Part shown: positions 42,957 through 51,150 of the stretch, piece by piece | Position numbering within the stretch: the first letter of the stretch is position 1 | Layout: each line of letters starts with the position of its first letter | Origin: Actinoplanes sp. TFC3 | GTDB lineage: Bacteria > Actinomycetota > Actinomycetes > Mycobacteriales > Micromonosporaceae | Direction: 5' to 3' | Assembly (NCBI RefSeq): GCF_001553785.1 | Contig: NZ_LOJP01000001.1 | Coordinates: 1,235,071 to 1,299,070 of the forward strand | DNA length: 64,000 bases | Made by a program: the position numbers and the translations under genes | The notes under the pieces: model-generated | Seen by the model: only the letters and a program-made list of their open reading frames with translations | The model's database searches: none | Told to the model about the DNA's origin: nothing

Positions 42957-43580
42957 TCACATTGCTGGCCACCGCTCCTTGTGCACCGCAGCCTCAACCG
43001 GCCGTCGTCTGCGCCACCCGTGCCGCTCCAGATCCGGCGTCGTCTCCCAATGCGTAACCGGTCCCAGACAGAGCCAAGCCACCGGTCGAATCCCCGCCGG
43101 CACCCCTAGCAACTCACCCAGGAACTCCTCGCGGTAGAACGAAACCCACCCCACGCCCAGCCCCTCCGCCGTAGCCGCCAGCCACATGTTCTGAATGGCC
43201 AGGCAAACCGAATACAGCCCGGCGTCCGCGATTGCGTGCCGGCCCAGAACTGCTGGGCCGCCCCGGGCTGGGTCGTAGGTGACGGCGATGGACAGTGTTG
43301 ATTCGAGGATGCCGTCGATTTTGATGTGGGAGAAGCGTTCGGCGGCTACCGGGTCCAAGGATGACGCGAAGACTTCACGTTCGTGGTGGACGTGCTGGTG
43401 GAATTGCGCGCGGGTTTCGGGGTTGCGGATGAGGATGAAATCCCACGGCTGGGAGAGGCCGACGCTGGGCGCCGCGTGGGCTGCTTCGAGGATTCTTTGC
43501 AGCGTCTCGTCCGGGATGGGAGCTCCGGTGAATTGGGCTCGGACGTCTCGGCGGGAGTGGATGACGTCGTACAGATCCAT
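42957..43580 (-). CDS. bluB: 5,6-dimethylbenzimidazole synthase BluB
   Basis: A 207-residue nitroreductase-fold enzyme starting MDLYDVIHSRRDVRAQF. Diagnostic BluB segments: the FMN-binding HAAPSVGLSQPWDFILI, the conserved AIADAGLYSVCLAIQNMWLAA, and EGLGVGWVSFYREEFLGELLGVP. BluB splits FMN to make 5,6-dimethylbenzimidazole, the lower ligand of vitamin B12. The ATG is chosen by homology, since the reading frame upstream lies inside a riboswitch. A cobalamin riboswitch 30 nt ahead indicates repression when B12 is plentiful. Confidence 0.93.
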   Translation of the reverse strand: MDLYDVIHSRRDVRAQFTGAPIPDETLQRILEAAHAAPSVGLSQPWDFILIRNPETRAQFHQHVHHEREVFASSLDPVAAERFSHIKIDGILESTLSIAVTYDPARGGPAVLGRHAIADAGLYSVCLAIQNMWLAATAEGLGVGWVSFYREEFLGELLGVPAGIRPVAWLCLGPVTHWETTPDLERHGWRRRRPVEAAVHKERWPAM

Positions 43581-43611
43581 TTTTGGGCAGGCTTCCGCTG
43601 GGTGGACGCGA

Positions 43612-43786
43612 GGCCGGTCTTCGGACTTCCGGATCGCTGCCTTACCGCCCGCCTTCCCAGCGCGCAATGCGCCAGTGGCTGCACCTGGGTGCATGGGCGG
43701 CGGCTCCCCGGTTACCGCGGCGGGCCCGTGCCGGAATCGCACCGGCTTCCCAGATTCTCCCCGGCGCCATCGCGACGCAGGCACCT
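43612..43786 (-). promoter_or_regulatory. Cobalamin (B12) riboswitch
   Basis: Read on the minus strand, the region has the ordered core of an adenosylcobalamin riboswitch: GGTGC near the 5' end, GGGAAGCCGGTGCGATTCCG, CACGGGCCCGCCGC, GGGAGCC, the B12 box GCCACTGGC, GGGAAGGCGGGC and a final GAAGTCCGAAGACCGGCC. It ends about 30 nt before bluB, so it probably controls translation or transcription of that gene. Confidence 0.9.
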
Positions 43787-43863
43787 TCGCCTTCACGACG
43801 CACACACCATCGCTTTCACGACGGAGCCGAGGCACCTCGCAACAAGTTTGTGCCGACAGCACT

Positions 43864-45063
43864 TTAGCTCAGCCACCCTTCGATCTTCGCGTGGCAGGCC
43901 TCCTCGACCGCCGGCCATGGCGTTCCGAACGCCGGCAAAGCGGCTTCGGCCGGGGAGCGATTCTGGCGGGCGACGCGATCGAAGAAAGACAAGAGCGAGG
44001 CTTCCCCGTACGTTGAAGCCAGGCACCTGATCGCCAGGTAAGCCATCGCGTAGAACCCGACCCGTTCGGTGCGTTGCGACGACCACGGCAAATCCAGCCG
44101 TCCCTGCCATTGCGTACGAGCGATGTGGTCGCGAGCCGCCTGCGTCAAACGGTATGACGACATCGGTGTCTGTTCCCAGGCTACATATTCGGCCATTCCC
44201 TCGATCGCCCAGTCCGGTTGACCGCCGAGCGTGCCGAGCAAAGTGGCGACATGACCAAGTTCGTGCCGGAGTAACCTTTCGCTGGGTTGTTCGGCGGCGT
44301 CCACCACGGTGAAGGCTGTTTGTTCGCTGGTGCGGTCGACGAATCCGAGTGCCTCGCCATCCTCACCGATCACCGTTTGCCATTCGTCGGCCGCCGCCAG
44401 ATAAATGACGTACTTCCCCGGTCGCACAAACGCATATTTGTCGGCGATCTGCGCTGCCCGGTCCGCGACGGCGACCCATTGGGCCGGTTGCATGGAACCG
44501 CTCGAAGCCGCCACGATCACTCGCGATCCGGTGGCGAAATTCAAAGTCTTCGTCTTCCACGGTACGGCCGCAGCTGGCATGGGCGCCGACACCAAGAAGC
44601 TTTCGAGTACCGCGTGATCGTCAGAAACTCGCCACACGGTTGCCGCTGTGATCACGTCGCCCAATGGCACGTAAGTGTTGTGGGCGCGTACACATCGGGT
44701 GCCGGTGAAACAGACCCGGACTTGCACCGCAGCCCGCCACAGCGAATCGTCACCGGCCAGGCTGGTAGCCCGGGGAAGCCAGGCCGACACTTCCAGACCG
44801 CGCAGGTTGTCGTACAGCCGACGCATTTCCGTTTGCTGGGATTGGTCCACCGGCCGCAACCATCCGGGCGCGTCGCCACGCAGCAGCGCCTCGCCCTGGT
44901 CCTGCAAAGCAAGATCAATAGCCCGGGATGCATCGTGTACGCGCACAGCACCGGCTCGCACAGCCACCACTGCGCCGCAGAAGGCTAGTACCACGGCGAG
45001 GGCGGCCGGCCAGAAGTGCCTGTGCCGCGTCACCTCGCGGACCTTACCAACCTCCGGCGCCAT
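43864..45063 (-). CDS. Membrane-anchored gluzincin-type metalloprotease
   Basis: A 399-residue protein with one N-terminal transmembrane helix (FWPAALAVVLAFCGAVVAV) and the rest outside. RLLRHELGHVATLLG is the HExxH zinc site, and about 20 residues later WAIEGMAEYVAWEQ supplies the downstream Glu, the arrangement of the peptidase MA / gluzincin clan. The N-terminal half (about 45-190) may be a regulatory or NTF2-like domain. The ATG at 45063 was chosen over a GTG two codons earlier; both have weak ribosome sites. Substrate unknown. Confidence 0.8.
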   Translation of the reverse strand: MAPEVGKVREVTRHRHFWPAALAVVLAFCGAVVAVRAGAVRVHDASRAIDLALQDQGEALLRGDAPGWLRPVDQSQQTEMRRLYDNLRGLEVSAWLPRATSLAGDDSLWRAAVQVRVCFTGTRCVRAHNTYVPLGDVITAATVWRVSDDHAVLESFLVSAPMPAAAVPWKTKTLNFATGSRVIVAASSGSMQPAQWVAVADRAAQIADKYAFVRPGKYVIYLAAADEWQTVIGEDGEALGFVDRTSEQTAFTVVDAAEQPSERLLRHELGHVATLLGTLGGQPDWAIEGMAEYVAWEQTPMSSYRLTQAARDHIARTQWQGRLDLPWSSQRTERVGFYAMAYLAIRCLASTYGEASLLSFFDRVARQNRSPAEAALPAFGTPWPAVEEACHAKIEGWLS

Positions 45064-45155
45064 GATCACTGTCCGTGGATGTTTGCAGGGAAGTCACCGT
45101 CTCGAAATATGGATGCGCTTGACTGTCCAATGGACGACTGATTTGCGAGCTGACA

Positions 45156-45191
45156 TGCAACTTGCAGGCGCGGTTCGCCCTGCAAGTTGCA
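45156..45191. promoter_or_regulatory. Paired palindromic operator candidate
   Basis: Two 11-bp palindromes, TGCAACTTGCA (45156-45166) and TGCAAGTTGCA (45181-45191), lie 25 bp centre to centre and together form a 13-bp inverted repeat with a 10-nt loop. They sit in the 304-bp gap between the divergent protease and hypothetical genes. Dimeric regulators of the GntR/MarR type recognise such sites. The rest of 45064-45367 holds no recognisable gene. Confidence 0.6.
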
Positions 45192-45367
45192 GGTTCGCGC
45201 ATCAAAGACCTGCTGCTTCAGCGTCGCCGCAACGGTTTGAGCGTCCGACCGGGTTTCACTCATCGGTGTTTCCGAGAACTCGCAAGAAGCCTCTTCCTGT
45301 CGATCTCCGGAGATGAAACTCTTCTAGCCAGACGTAGCGCCAGCGACACGGACGGTGGTGGTCTTGA

Positions 45368-46036
45368 ATGCGTCCAGACGTTCTGGTCGGTCCTAGCGAT
45401 TGGGTGGTCGAGCAGTTCGGCGACAAGGTAGCCGCCGAAATGTGGACCCGGGTGCCCGAGGCGTTGAGTACGGCGATCGAACGTGAAGTCAATGCCCATC
45501 CCTCGATGACGCAGACCACGGAACGAGTGTTGGCCAACCCGCGGTGGCCCCTCCCGTACGAGGAGTTGGTGCTGTTTCTTGGCACGCTCCCCGGCGCCGA
45601 AATCATCAGCGTGCCACGCTCGGTGTATCAACTCGTGGTCATCAACGGCCACGTGATCGTGCCGTGGTGCTATGGCCAATCGGCCCGGGACTCGATGCGC
45701 GATGCGGCAGTCGGGCGCTCGTTCGGCCGACTGACCCGAGAATTGCTACGCCGTTTCGGCCCACCCTGGCGCCGCTCGCAAGCCGAGCCACCGCTACCGC
45801 TCGACGCCGTCGACGAGCGAGAGGTCGCCAAGATCTGCGCAGCAATAGCCACAATCGAGCCGCGCCCCGAAGTAGTGATCGCCGGGTATGCGGGAGCACC
45901 CCACCTCGGGCTGCTCCGAGCCTGCCTCGGCGAGATCAAGTCCACGGACAACGGCACCCTCGACTGGAGCCACCTGGACGACCTGCCACTACCGCCTCCG
46001 GTCATCCCGCGGCCGCGGCGGCTGCAGTTCCCGTAG
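45368..46036 (+). CDS. Hypothetical protein
   Basis: A 222-residue cytosolic protein with no recognised family. It begins MRPDVLVGPSDWVVEQFGDK, has a conserved-looking core (LPGAEIISVPRSVYQLVVINGHVIVPWCYG), a basic helix (RELLRRFGPPWRR) and a late beta-alpha unit (RPEVVIAGYAGAPHLGLLRACLGE). No catalytic motif stands out. The ribosome site is weak (GGTGG). The paired palindromes lie about 180 bp upstream. Confidence 0.65.
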   Translation: MRPDVLVGPSDWVVEQFGDKVAAEMWTRVPEALSTAIEREVNAHPSMTQTTERVLANPRWPLPYEELVLFLGTLPGAEIISVPRSVYQLVVINGHVIVPWCYGQSARDSMRDAAVGRSFGRLTRELLRRFGPPWRRSQAEPPLPLDAVDEREVAKICAAIATIEPRPEVVIAGYAGAPHLGLLRACLGEIKSTDNGTLDWSHLDDLPLPPPVIPRPRRLQFP

Positions 46037-46575
46037 CTCTGTGATCACCTGGTCCGGCTGAGTTGGTTGGACGGATTGCTGCTGCAGGATGCATCTCCGG
46101 GGGTTGGGGTGCTGGTGGCGGGAGCGGGCTTGGTTGAGGCTGGGCCAGGTGGTTGGGGTTGTGTTGGCCGGTGGAAGCGTGAACGGGCCGGTGGGTGCCT
46201 GGGAACAGCTGAGAAACTCGGGCCGCCGGGGACTCGGGGTAGAGCTGCGGGCGCGAGCGTGTGTGCATGCGAACGCCCGGTGGGTGATCCGGCCAGCGCG
46301 GGCGCCGGCTAGCGCCCGTACTGGATGGTGCAGTAAGCGGAACGGCCTGATCTGAGCGCAGTCCCCGCCAGCCCGCAGGCCCGATCCAAGCGCGACATCT
46401 ACCTGACGCAGCCGAACCACGACGGCCGCATCGACCCGGCAGCAGACTCATAAGACCGAGCGCATGACTGGAGCGAATCCCATGCGATCAACGCTAGAGA
46501 GCTGGGGCGCGATGGTCGATGGGGCTGGGGCTAGTAACGGGGGTATAGCTGGCACTACAGGCTAATCTGCGAAGG
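46037..46575. other. 539-bp region without a convincing gene
   Basis: No complete gene with start and ribosome site was found. A frame ending at 46453 reads KRDIYLTQPNHDGRIDPAAD before its stop and has no start codon, possibly a gene remnant. The last 60 bases, less GC-rich and containing TATAGC, probably hold the helicase promoter. Confidence 0.4.
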
Positions 46576-49500
46576 ATGCAGGAGACGCCGATCGTCATTC
46601 GGGATCGTGCCGTCTCCGTGGCTGACTACCTGCTTGCAGTTCGCGCTCAGATGGATCGTCCGGCGCGGACCGTACCGGGGGATGCGCACTGGCTTGATCA
46701 GTTGCCCGTTCATCCGGATTGCCAGGTGGGTCCGGCTGCGGACGGCACGACATGGCTGTGCGTGGGTTTGCCCGACATGCCGGCCTCGCCGCCGGTGCCT
46801 CCGGAGCTGCGCCGGAGTCTCAACGAGCCCCCGATGCCTCGCCAGCCCCCGATGCCTCCGGAATCGCGGCAGAGCCGCGACAAGCCGTCGATGGCGCGGC
46901 CGAGCCTCAAGGAGCCAGGGCCAGAGCCGAGCCTCAACGAGCCAGGCCTCAACGAGCCAGGGCCAGAGCCAGGCCTCAACGAGCCAGGGCCAGAGCCAGG
47001 CCTCAACGAGCCAGGGCCAGAGCCAGGCCTCAACGAGCCTGAGGACACCCCGGCGGACGGGTTCGAAGACTGGCGGGACCAGGTGTGGCGGCCATGGGTG
47101 CAGGGCAGCCGCGCCGCCGAGCAGACCCGTACGGTGCACCGGCAGCTCTTCGATCGCATGCATCAAGTCGACATGGCCGTGGCTACCACCGAGCTGGTCT
47201 GGGGCCACGGCATCGTCGAGACCGTGATCGACGGCGTTCGGGTGCGTTATCCGCTGGTGGCCACGCCGGTGCTCATCGAGTACGAACCGGATCGCTGCCT
47301 GATCACCGTGTCCCCGCAGGGCCCGTCCCGGCTGCAGATCGACGCCCTCACCGGCCTTGATGACCGCTACCTGCGCCAGTTGCTCGCGCTTGCCGGGCCG
47401 GCTGGCATCGTGGAAGTCGACCTGTGGGACGAGTTCGAGCGGCACGAGTTCTTCGATCGCGCCGTCCGCCGGCTGGGCGACACCGTGACCATCGCCGACA
47501 CCGGTGTCCTTTTTGCCCGCCCCAAGCAGCGTCTGCTGCGCGGCTTCCTCGAAGGTTTGCGGGACAGGTTGCTGGCCGGGGACACGGCGAGCATCGGGGC
47601 GCTGGCGGCGATCGTGGCGCACGAGCCGAGCCGGTTGCGGATGCCCGAGGACCGGCCCGAGGATTGGCACCGGGTGGGCGAACGGCTTCTCATGCCGCTA
47701 CCTACCAATGAGGCGCAGGAGTCCATTGCGCGCCGGCTTGCCCAGCATCGCAACGTGGCAGTTCAGGGGCCGCCGGGCACCGGGAAGACGCATACCATCC
47801 GCAATTTGATCTGCCACTTGATGGCGAACGGCAAGCGGGTGCTCGTGGTGGCTCAAAAGGAGGATCCGCTGCGGGTGCTGCGGGATGGACTTCCGGAAGA
47901 GGTGCAGGCGCTGTGCTTGGCGGTGCTTGGTCGTACCACTGATCAGCTTGTGCAATTGCAGTTGGCGGCTCGGGAGTTGTCCGACCGCGCGGCCACGCTG
48001 GACAAGGTGGCCGAGGCGCAGCGGGTTGAGCGGATCACGCAGCGGTTGGCGGCGGCCGAACTCGATTTGGCCGGGGCGTTGGGTGGGTTGCGGGCGATTG
48101 CGGAGAATGAGGCTGCCACCTACCGGGTCGATGATGCCGCCCTGTCGCCCGCCGAGGTGGGGGCGTGGTTGCGCGCGCGGGCGACGGCGCACGGCGGGCT
48201 TCCGGATGCCGTTGAACCTATCGATGAACCGCCGTTGACCAGCGCGGAGTTCGGCGAATTGCTGGAGCTGGCGATGCGCTTGGCGCCCGGGGAGCGGGCC
48301 GCGGCGGTTCGGGATCTGCCCGACGTTGCGGCCCTGCCGGATGAGGCTCAGGCCAAGCAGGACCGAGCCAATCGGGCGTTGGCCGCCGAGCGGGTGTCGC
48401 GCTTGGCGGCGGCCGGTGTTGATCCTGATTCGGTACGAGAAATTGGCGCCGATTCTCTGCCCGGTCTGCTCGACGGTCTGCGGGAGGCGGTCGCCTGGCT
48501 GCATCGCCGCGAAGGTACGTGGACCGACCGGCTCGGGCGCCTGCTCGCCGATCGGCACTGGGCCACGATCTGGCGTGATCATGTGGCGGCCACGGAGGCG
48601 TTGCAGCAGTCCCTGGCCGACTTGACCCGCACCCTGGCCGGGCACCGGGTCGTCATCGCGCCGCAGCTCGTCGCGGAGCCGAAGAAGTTGCTGGCGACGC
48701 TGAGTGAGCTGCGGGGTCGGTTCGCGGCGGGTAAGGGCGTGTCCCGGTTGCTGCAGGCCGGGCTGTTCCGGGTGGCCGAGGAGATGCGCGTCGACGACGA
48801 GCCGTTGCGCAGCGTGGCCGACGTCGATGTGGCGGTTGCCTGGGTACGCCGTGCGCAGGCTCAGCGAAGGCTGGGCGAGCACTGGTCGGAGTGGACCGAG
48901 CGGCTGGGCATTCCGGCGCGCAACGGCGAGCCCGAGGTGTGGACCGGGAGCTTGCTGGCTGAGGCCGCGCAGTCACTGGGGTGGGACGCGCGGGAGTGGC
49001 CTGCTTTGTCGGCTCGGCTGGCTGTGCTCGTACCGCAGGAGGAACTCGACCTTGACGCGGGTCGGCTGGTAGCAATTGCGAAGCTTATTTCCGACTCGCC
49101 CGTTGTTTTCGACCTTGACGTGTTGGGCGCGGCCGATCGGGCGGTGGCCGACAGCCTGGCGCCTTGGCCGCACCTTGCGGCGGCCTGGCGCACGCTGGAG
49201 GGCTGGGACGCTGCTCTCGCGGAGACCGCACGGCTGCTCGCGCTGCGGCCTGCGGTGCACCGATATGTTGAGCTGAGGGACCGTCTCGCCGCAACGGCTC
49301 CGATCTGGACCGGGCAGATCGACGCGGGGAAGGTTCCGGCTGTGTCCGGGGCAGCGTGCTTGCAGGCCTGGCGGTGGCGGCAGGCGCAGACCTGGTTCGA
49401 TCAGGTCGTTGGTAGCGTCGATCCGGCCGCTCTGAACCGGCGTGTCGAACAGGCGCGCAGCAAGATACGTAAGCTCACCGCCGATCTTGTGGTGGCATCC

Positions 49501-50907
49501 GCGTGGCTGGAAGTTGCGCGGGCTCTCGACGATCGCCGCCGGGCTGCGCTCGCCGACTGGACCACCGCGTTGCGCAAGATCGGTAAGGGGACCGGGCGCA
49601 GTGCCGCGGCGTGGCAGGCCCATGCCCAGCGTGCGATGGCATCGGCGGTCGAGGCGGTACCCGTGTGGGTCATGTCGGTGGATCGGGCGATCGAACAATT
49701 CGCCGGCGGCGCGCATTTCGACGTGGTGATCGTGGACGAGGCGTCGCAGGCTGACCTTTTCGCATTGCCGGTGTTGTCGCTGGCTGACCGGGCTGTCGTG
49801 GTCGGCGATGACCAGCAGATCGGCCCGCAGCTCGGCTTTGTTGGCGGCGTGACCGGGCTGATCCGAAGCCATTTGCCGGACGTGCCATCGGCCGAGCATT
49901 TCGACCCCGAATCGTCGCTCTACGATCACGCCGTGCGCCGCTCACCCGAGCGCATTCTGTTGACCGAGCATTTCCGGTGCGTGCCGCAGATCATCGATTT
50001 CTCGTCCCGGCACTATTACGACGGCAAAATTCAGCCGCTGCGCGCCGACACCTCGACCCTTGATCCGGTACGAACACAGCACGTGCCCACCGGCCTGCGA
50101 GCGCCGGTCAGCCCGTTCGGCGAGGTCAACGTGCCCGAAGCCGACGCGTTGGTCGCCCGGGTGGCCGAGATCGTGGCGGACCCGGCTTACCGGGAAAAGA
50201 CGCTCGGCGTGATCAGCCTGTTGAGCACCAGTGGCCAGGCCGGCTATCTGCTCGAATCGTTGCGCGAGAGCATTGGCGAGGACGAAATGGAAGTCCGCCG
50301 GTTGCGGGTGGGCGACGCCTACACCTTCCAGGGCGATGAACGCGATGTCGTGCTGCTGTCGATGGTGGTGTCCGAGCAGGACGGCAGGCTGGCCGCTTTC
50401 ACCAAGCGCGAATATCACCGCCGGATCAATGTGGCAGCGTCCCGGGCTCGTGATCAGCTCTGGATTTTCCATTCGATTCAGGCATCCTCCTTACGCGCCG
50501 ATGACGCTCGCGCTTTGCTGCTGAACCACGCTTTGCATCGGGGCTCGCCCGCTGCGGCCCCGGCCGAACCGTCGAACGACTTCGAACGCGAAGTGCTGCG
50601 CCAATTGCACGAACGCGGTTACCGGCCCATCGTGCAGTACCGCATCGGCGGCTATCGGATCGACTTCGTGCTCAACGCCCCGGACGGCCGCCGCTTGGCC
50701 ATCGAATGTGACGGCGACACGTACCACGGCCCGGAACATTGGGAGAGCGACATGCGCCGGCAGGCCGTGCTCGAGCGGGTGGGAAATTGTGTGTTCGTCC
50801 GAATCCGCGGCAGCATCTACAACCGCGAACCGTCGGCCGCCTTGCACCCGCTGTGGCAACGTATCGACGAACTGCGCATCACCCCCGAGCCCGCCGCCGT
50901 GGCCTGA
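46576..50907 (+). CDS. SF1 helicase fused to a Vsr/DUF559-like nuclease
   Basis: A 1443-residue protein. After a repeat-containing linker (about 75-155) comes an N-terminal domain, then Walker A GPPGTGKTHT near 400, a roughly 600-residue helical insert, Walker B VVIVDEASQADLF near 1053, motif III VVGDDQQIGPQLG, LTEHFRCVPQIIDF, and the late motifs AYTFQGDERDVVLLS and RRINVAASRARDQLWIF, so a DNA2/UPF1-like SF1 helicase is complete. From about 1335 a restriction-type nuclease follows: FEREVLRQLHERGYRP, GGYRIDFVL and RRLAIECDGDTYH with the D-ECD pattern. GAAGG abuts the ATG. Such fusions are common in defence islands. Confidence 0.85.
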   Translation: MQETPIVIRDRAVSVADYLLAVRAQMDRPARTVPGDAHWLDQLPVHPDCQVGPAADGTTWLCVGLPDMPASPPVPPELRRSLNEPPMPRQPPMPPESRQSRDKPSMARPSLKEPGPEPSLNEPGLNEPGPEPGLNEPGPEPGLNEPGPEPGLNEPEDTPADGFEDWRDQVWRPWVQGSRAAEQTRTVHRQLFDRMHQVDMAVATTELVWGHGIVETVIDGVRVRYPLVATPVLIEYEPDRCLITVSPQGPSRLQIDALTGLDDRYLRQLLALAGPAGIVEVDLWDEFERHEFFDRAVRRLGDTVTIADTGVLFARPKQRLLRGFLEGLRDRLLAGDTASIGALAAIVAHEPSRLRMPEDRPEDWHRVGERLLMPLPTNEAQESIARRLAQHRNVAVQGPPGTGKTHTIRNLICHLMANGKRVLVVAQKEDPLRVLRDGLPEEVQALCLAVLGRTTDQLVQLQLAARELSDRAATLDKVAEAQRVERITQRLAAAELDLAGALGGLRAIAENEAATYRVDDAALSPAEVGAWLRARATAHGGLPDAVEPIDEPPLTSAEFGELLELAMRLAPGERAAAVRDLPDVAALPDEAQAKQDRANRALAAERVSRLAAAGVDPDSVREIGADSLPGLLDGLREAVAWLHRREGTWTDRLGRLLADRHWATIWRDHVAATEALQQSLADLTRTLAGHRVVIAPQLVAEPKKLLATLSELRGRFAAGKGVSRLLQAGLFRVAEEMRVDDEPLRSVADVDVAVAWVRRAQAQRRLGEHWSEWTERLGIPARNGEPEVWTGSLLAEAAQSLGWDAREWPALSARLAVLVPQEELDLDAGRLVAIAKLISDSPVVFDLDVLGAADRAVADSLAPWPHLAAAWRTLEGWDAALAETARLLALRPAVHRYVELRDRLAATAPIWTGQIDAGKVPAVSGAACLQAWRWRQAQTWFDQVVGSVDPAALNRRVEQARSKIRKLTADLVVASAWLEVARALDDRRRAALADWTTALRKIGKGTGRSAAAWQAHAQRAMASAVEAVPVWVMSVDRAIEQFAGGAHFDVVIVDEASQADLFALPVLSLADRAVVVGDDQQIGPQLGFVGGVTGLIRSHLPDVPSAEHFDPESSLYDHAVRRSPERILLTEHFRCVPQIIDFSSRHYYDGKIQPLRADTSTLDPVRTQHVPTGLRAPVSPFGEVNVPEADALVARVAEIVADPAYREKTLGVISLLSTSGQAGYLLESLRESIGEDEMEVRRLRVGDAYTFQGDERDVVLLSMVVSEQDGRLAAFTKREYHRRINVAASRARDQLWIFHSIQASSLRADDARALLLNHALHRGSPAAAPAEPSNDFEREVLRQLHERGYRPIVQYRIGGYRIDFVLNAPDGRRLAIECDGDTYHGPEHWESDMRRQAVLERVGNCVFVRIRGSIYNREPSAALHPLWQRIDELRITPEPAAVA
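46909..47037 (+). repeat. In-frame 27-bp tandem repeat
   Basis: Within the helicase gene, units encoding GLNEPGPEP repeat about four times with one shortened copy (GLNEP). The copies are almost identical at DNA level, so the array expanded recently and probably varies between strains. It forms a flexible, Pro/Glu-rich linker. Confidence 0.85.
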
Positions 50908-50910
50908 CAA

Positions 50911-51150
50911 ATGCGCAGTTCTCAAGGTTGCGATGCGGGCACGGGCCGCGATGCCGGACGGATGCGCTGGTCTCGGGGTTGCGAAGTGGCTGCGGGCCGC
51001 GGTGCCGGGCGGATGCGCTGGTCTCGGGGTTGCGAAGTGGCTGCGGGCCGCGGTGCCGGGCGGATGCGCTGGTCGGAGGGTTGCGATGTGGCCACGGGGC
51101 GTCGCGCCGGCTCGCGGGTGGCGGCGGCCACTTCTAGGGTCGGTGGATGA
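50911..51150 (+). CDS. Possible small repeat protein
   Basis: An open frame of 79 codons starting 3 nt after the helicase stop, built of a 17-residue unit (RMRWSRGCEVAAGRGAG) repeated about three times with one Cys per unit. Its TGA overlaps the MMPL start as ATGA. No ribosome site is seen. Because the 51-bp repeat is a multiple of three and GC-rich, other frames are open too, so this may not be a gene. Confidence 0.25.
   Translation: MRSSQGCDAGTGRDAGRMRWSRGCEVAAGRGAGRMRWSRGCEVAAGRGAGRMRWSEGCDVATGRRAGSRVAAATSRVGG
50926..51129. repeat. 51-bp tandem repeat, about 3.5 copies
   Basis: Units start at 50926, 50977, 51028 and 51079, each with GGTTGCGAAGTGGCTGCGGG or a close variant. Units 2 and 3 are almost identical and the fourth is diverged. 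The tract fills the whole 239-bp gap between the helicase and MMPL genes. Confidence 0.85.

Noticed and set aside
43581..43862. An N-terminal extension of BluB by 94 residues
   Set aside because: The frame is open, but the DNA is a cobalamin riboswitch and the extension has no similarity to BluB proteins; homology starts at 43580.
46331..46453. Protein-like frame ending KRDIYLTQPNHDGRIDPAAD
   Set aside because: No start codon and only about 38 codons open; too little to call a gene, mentioned only as a possible remnant.
46555..47670. A long minus-strand frame of 371 codons
   Set aside because: It is antisense to the helicase gene; its LWPWLVEAW-type repeats are just the mirror of the 27-bp linker repeat, and it has no domain.
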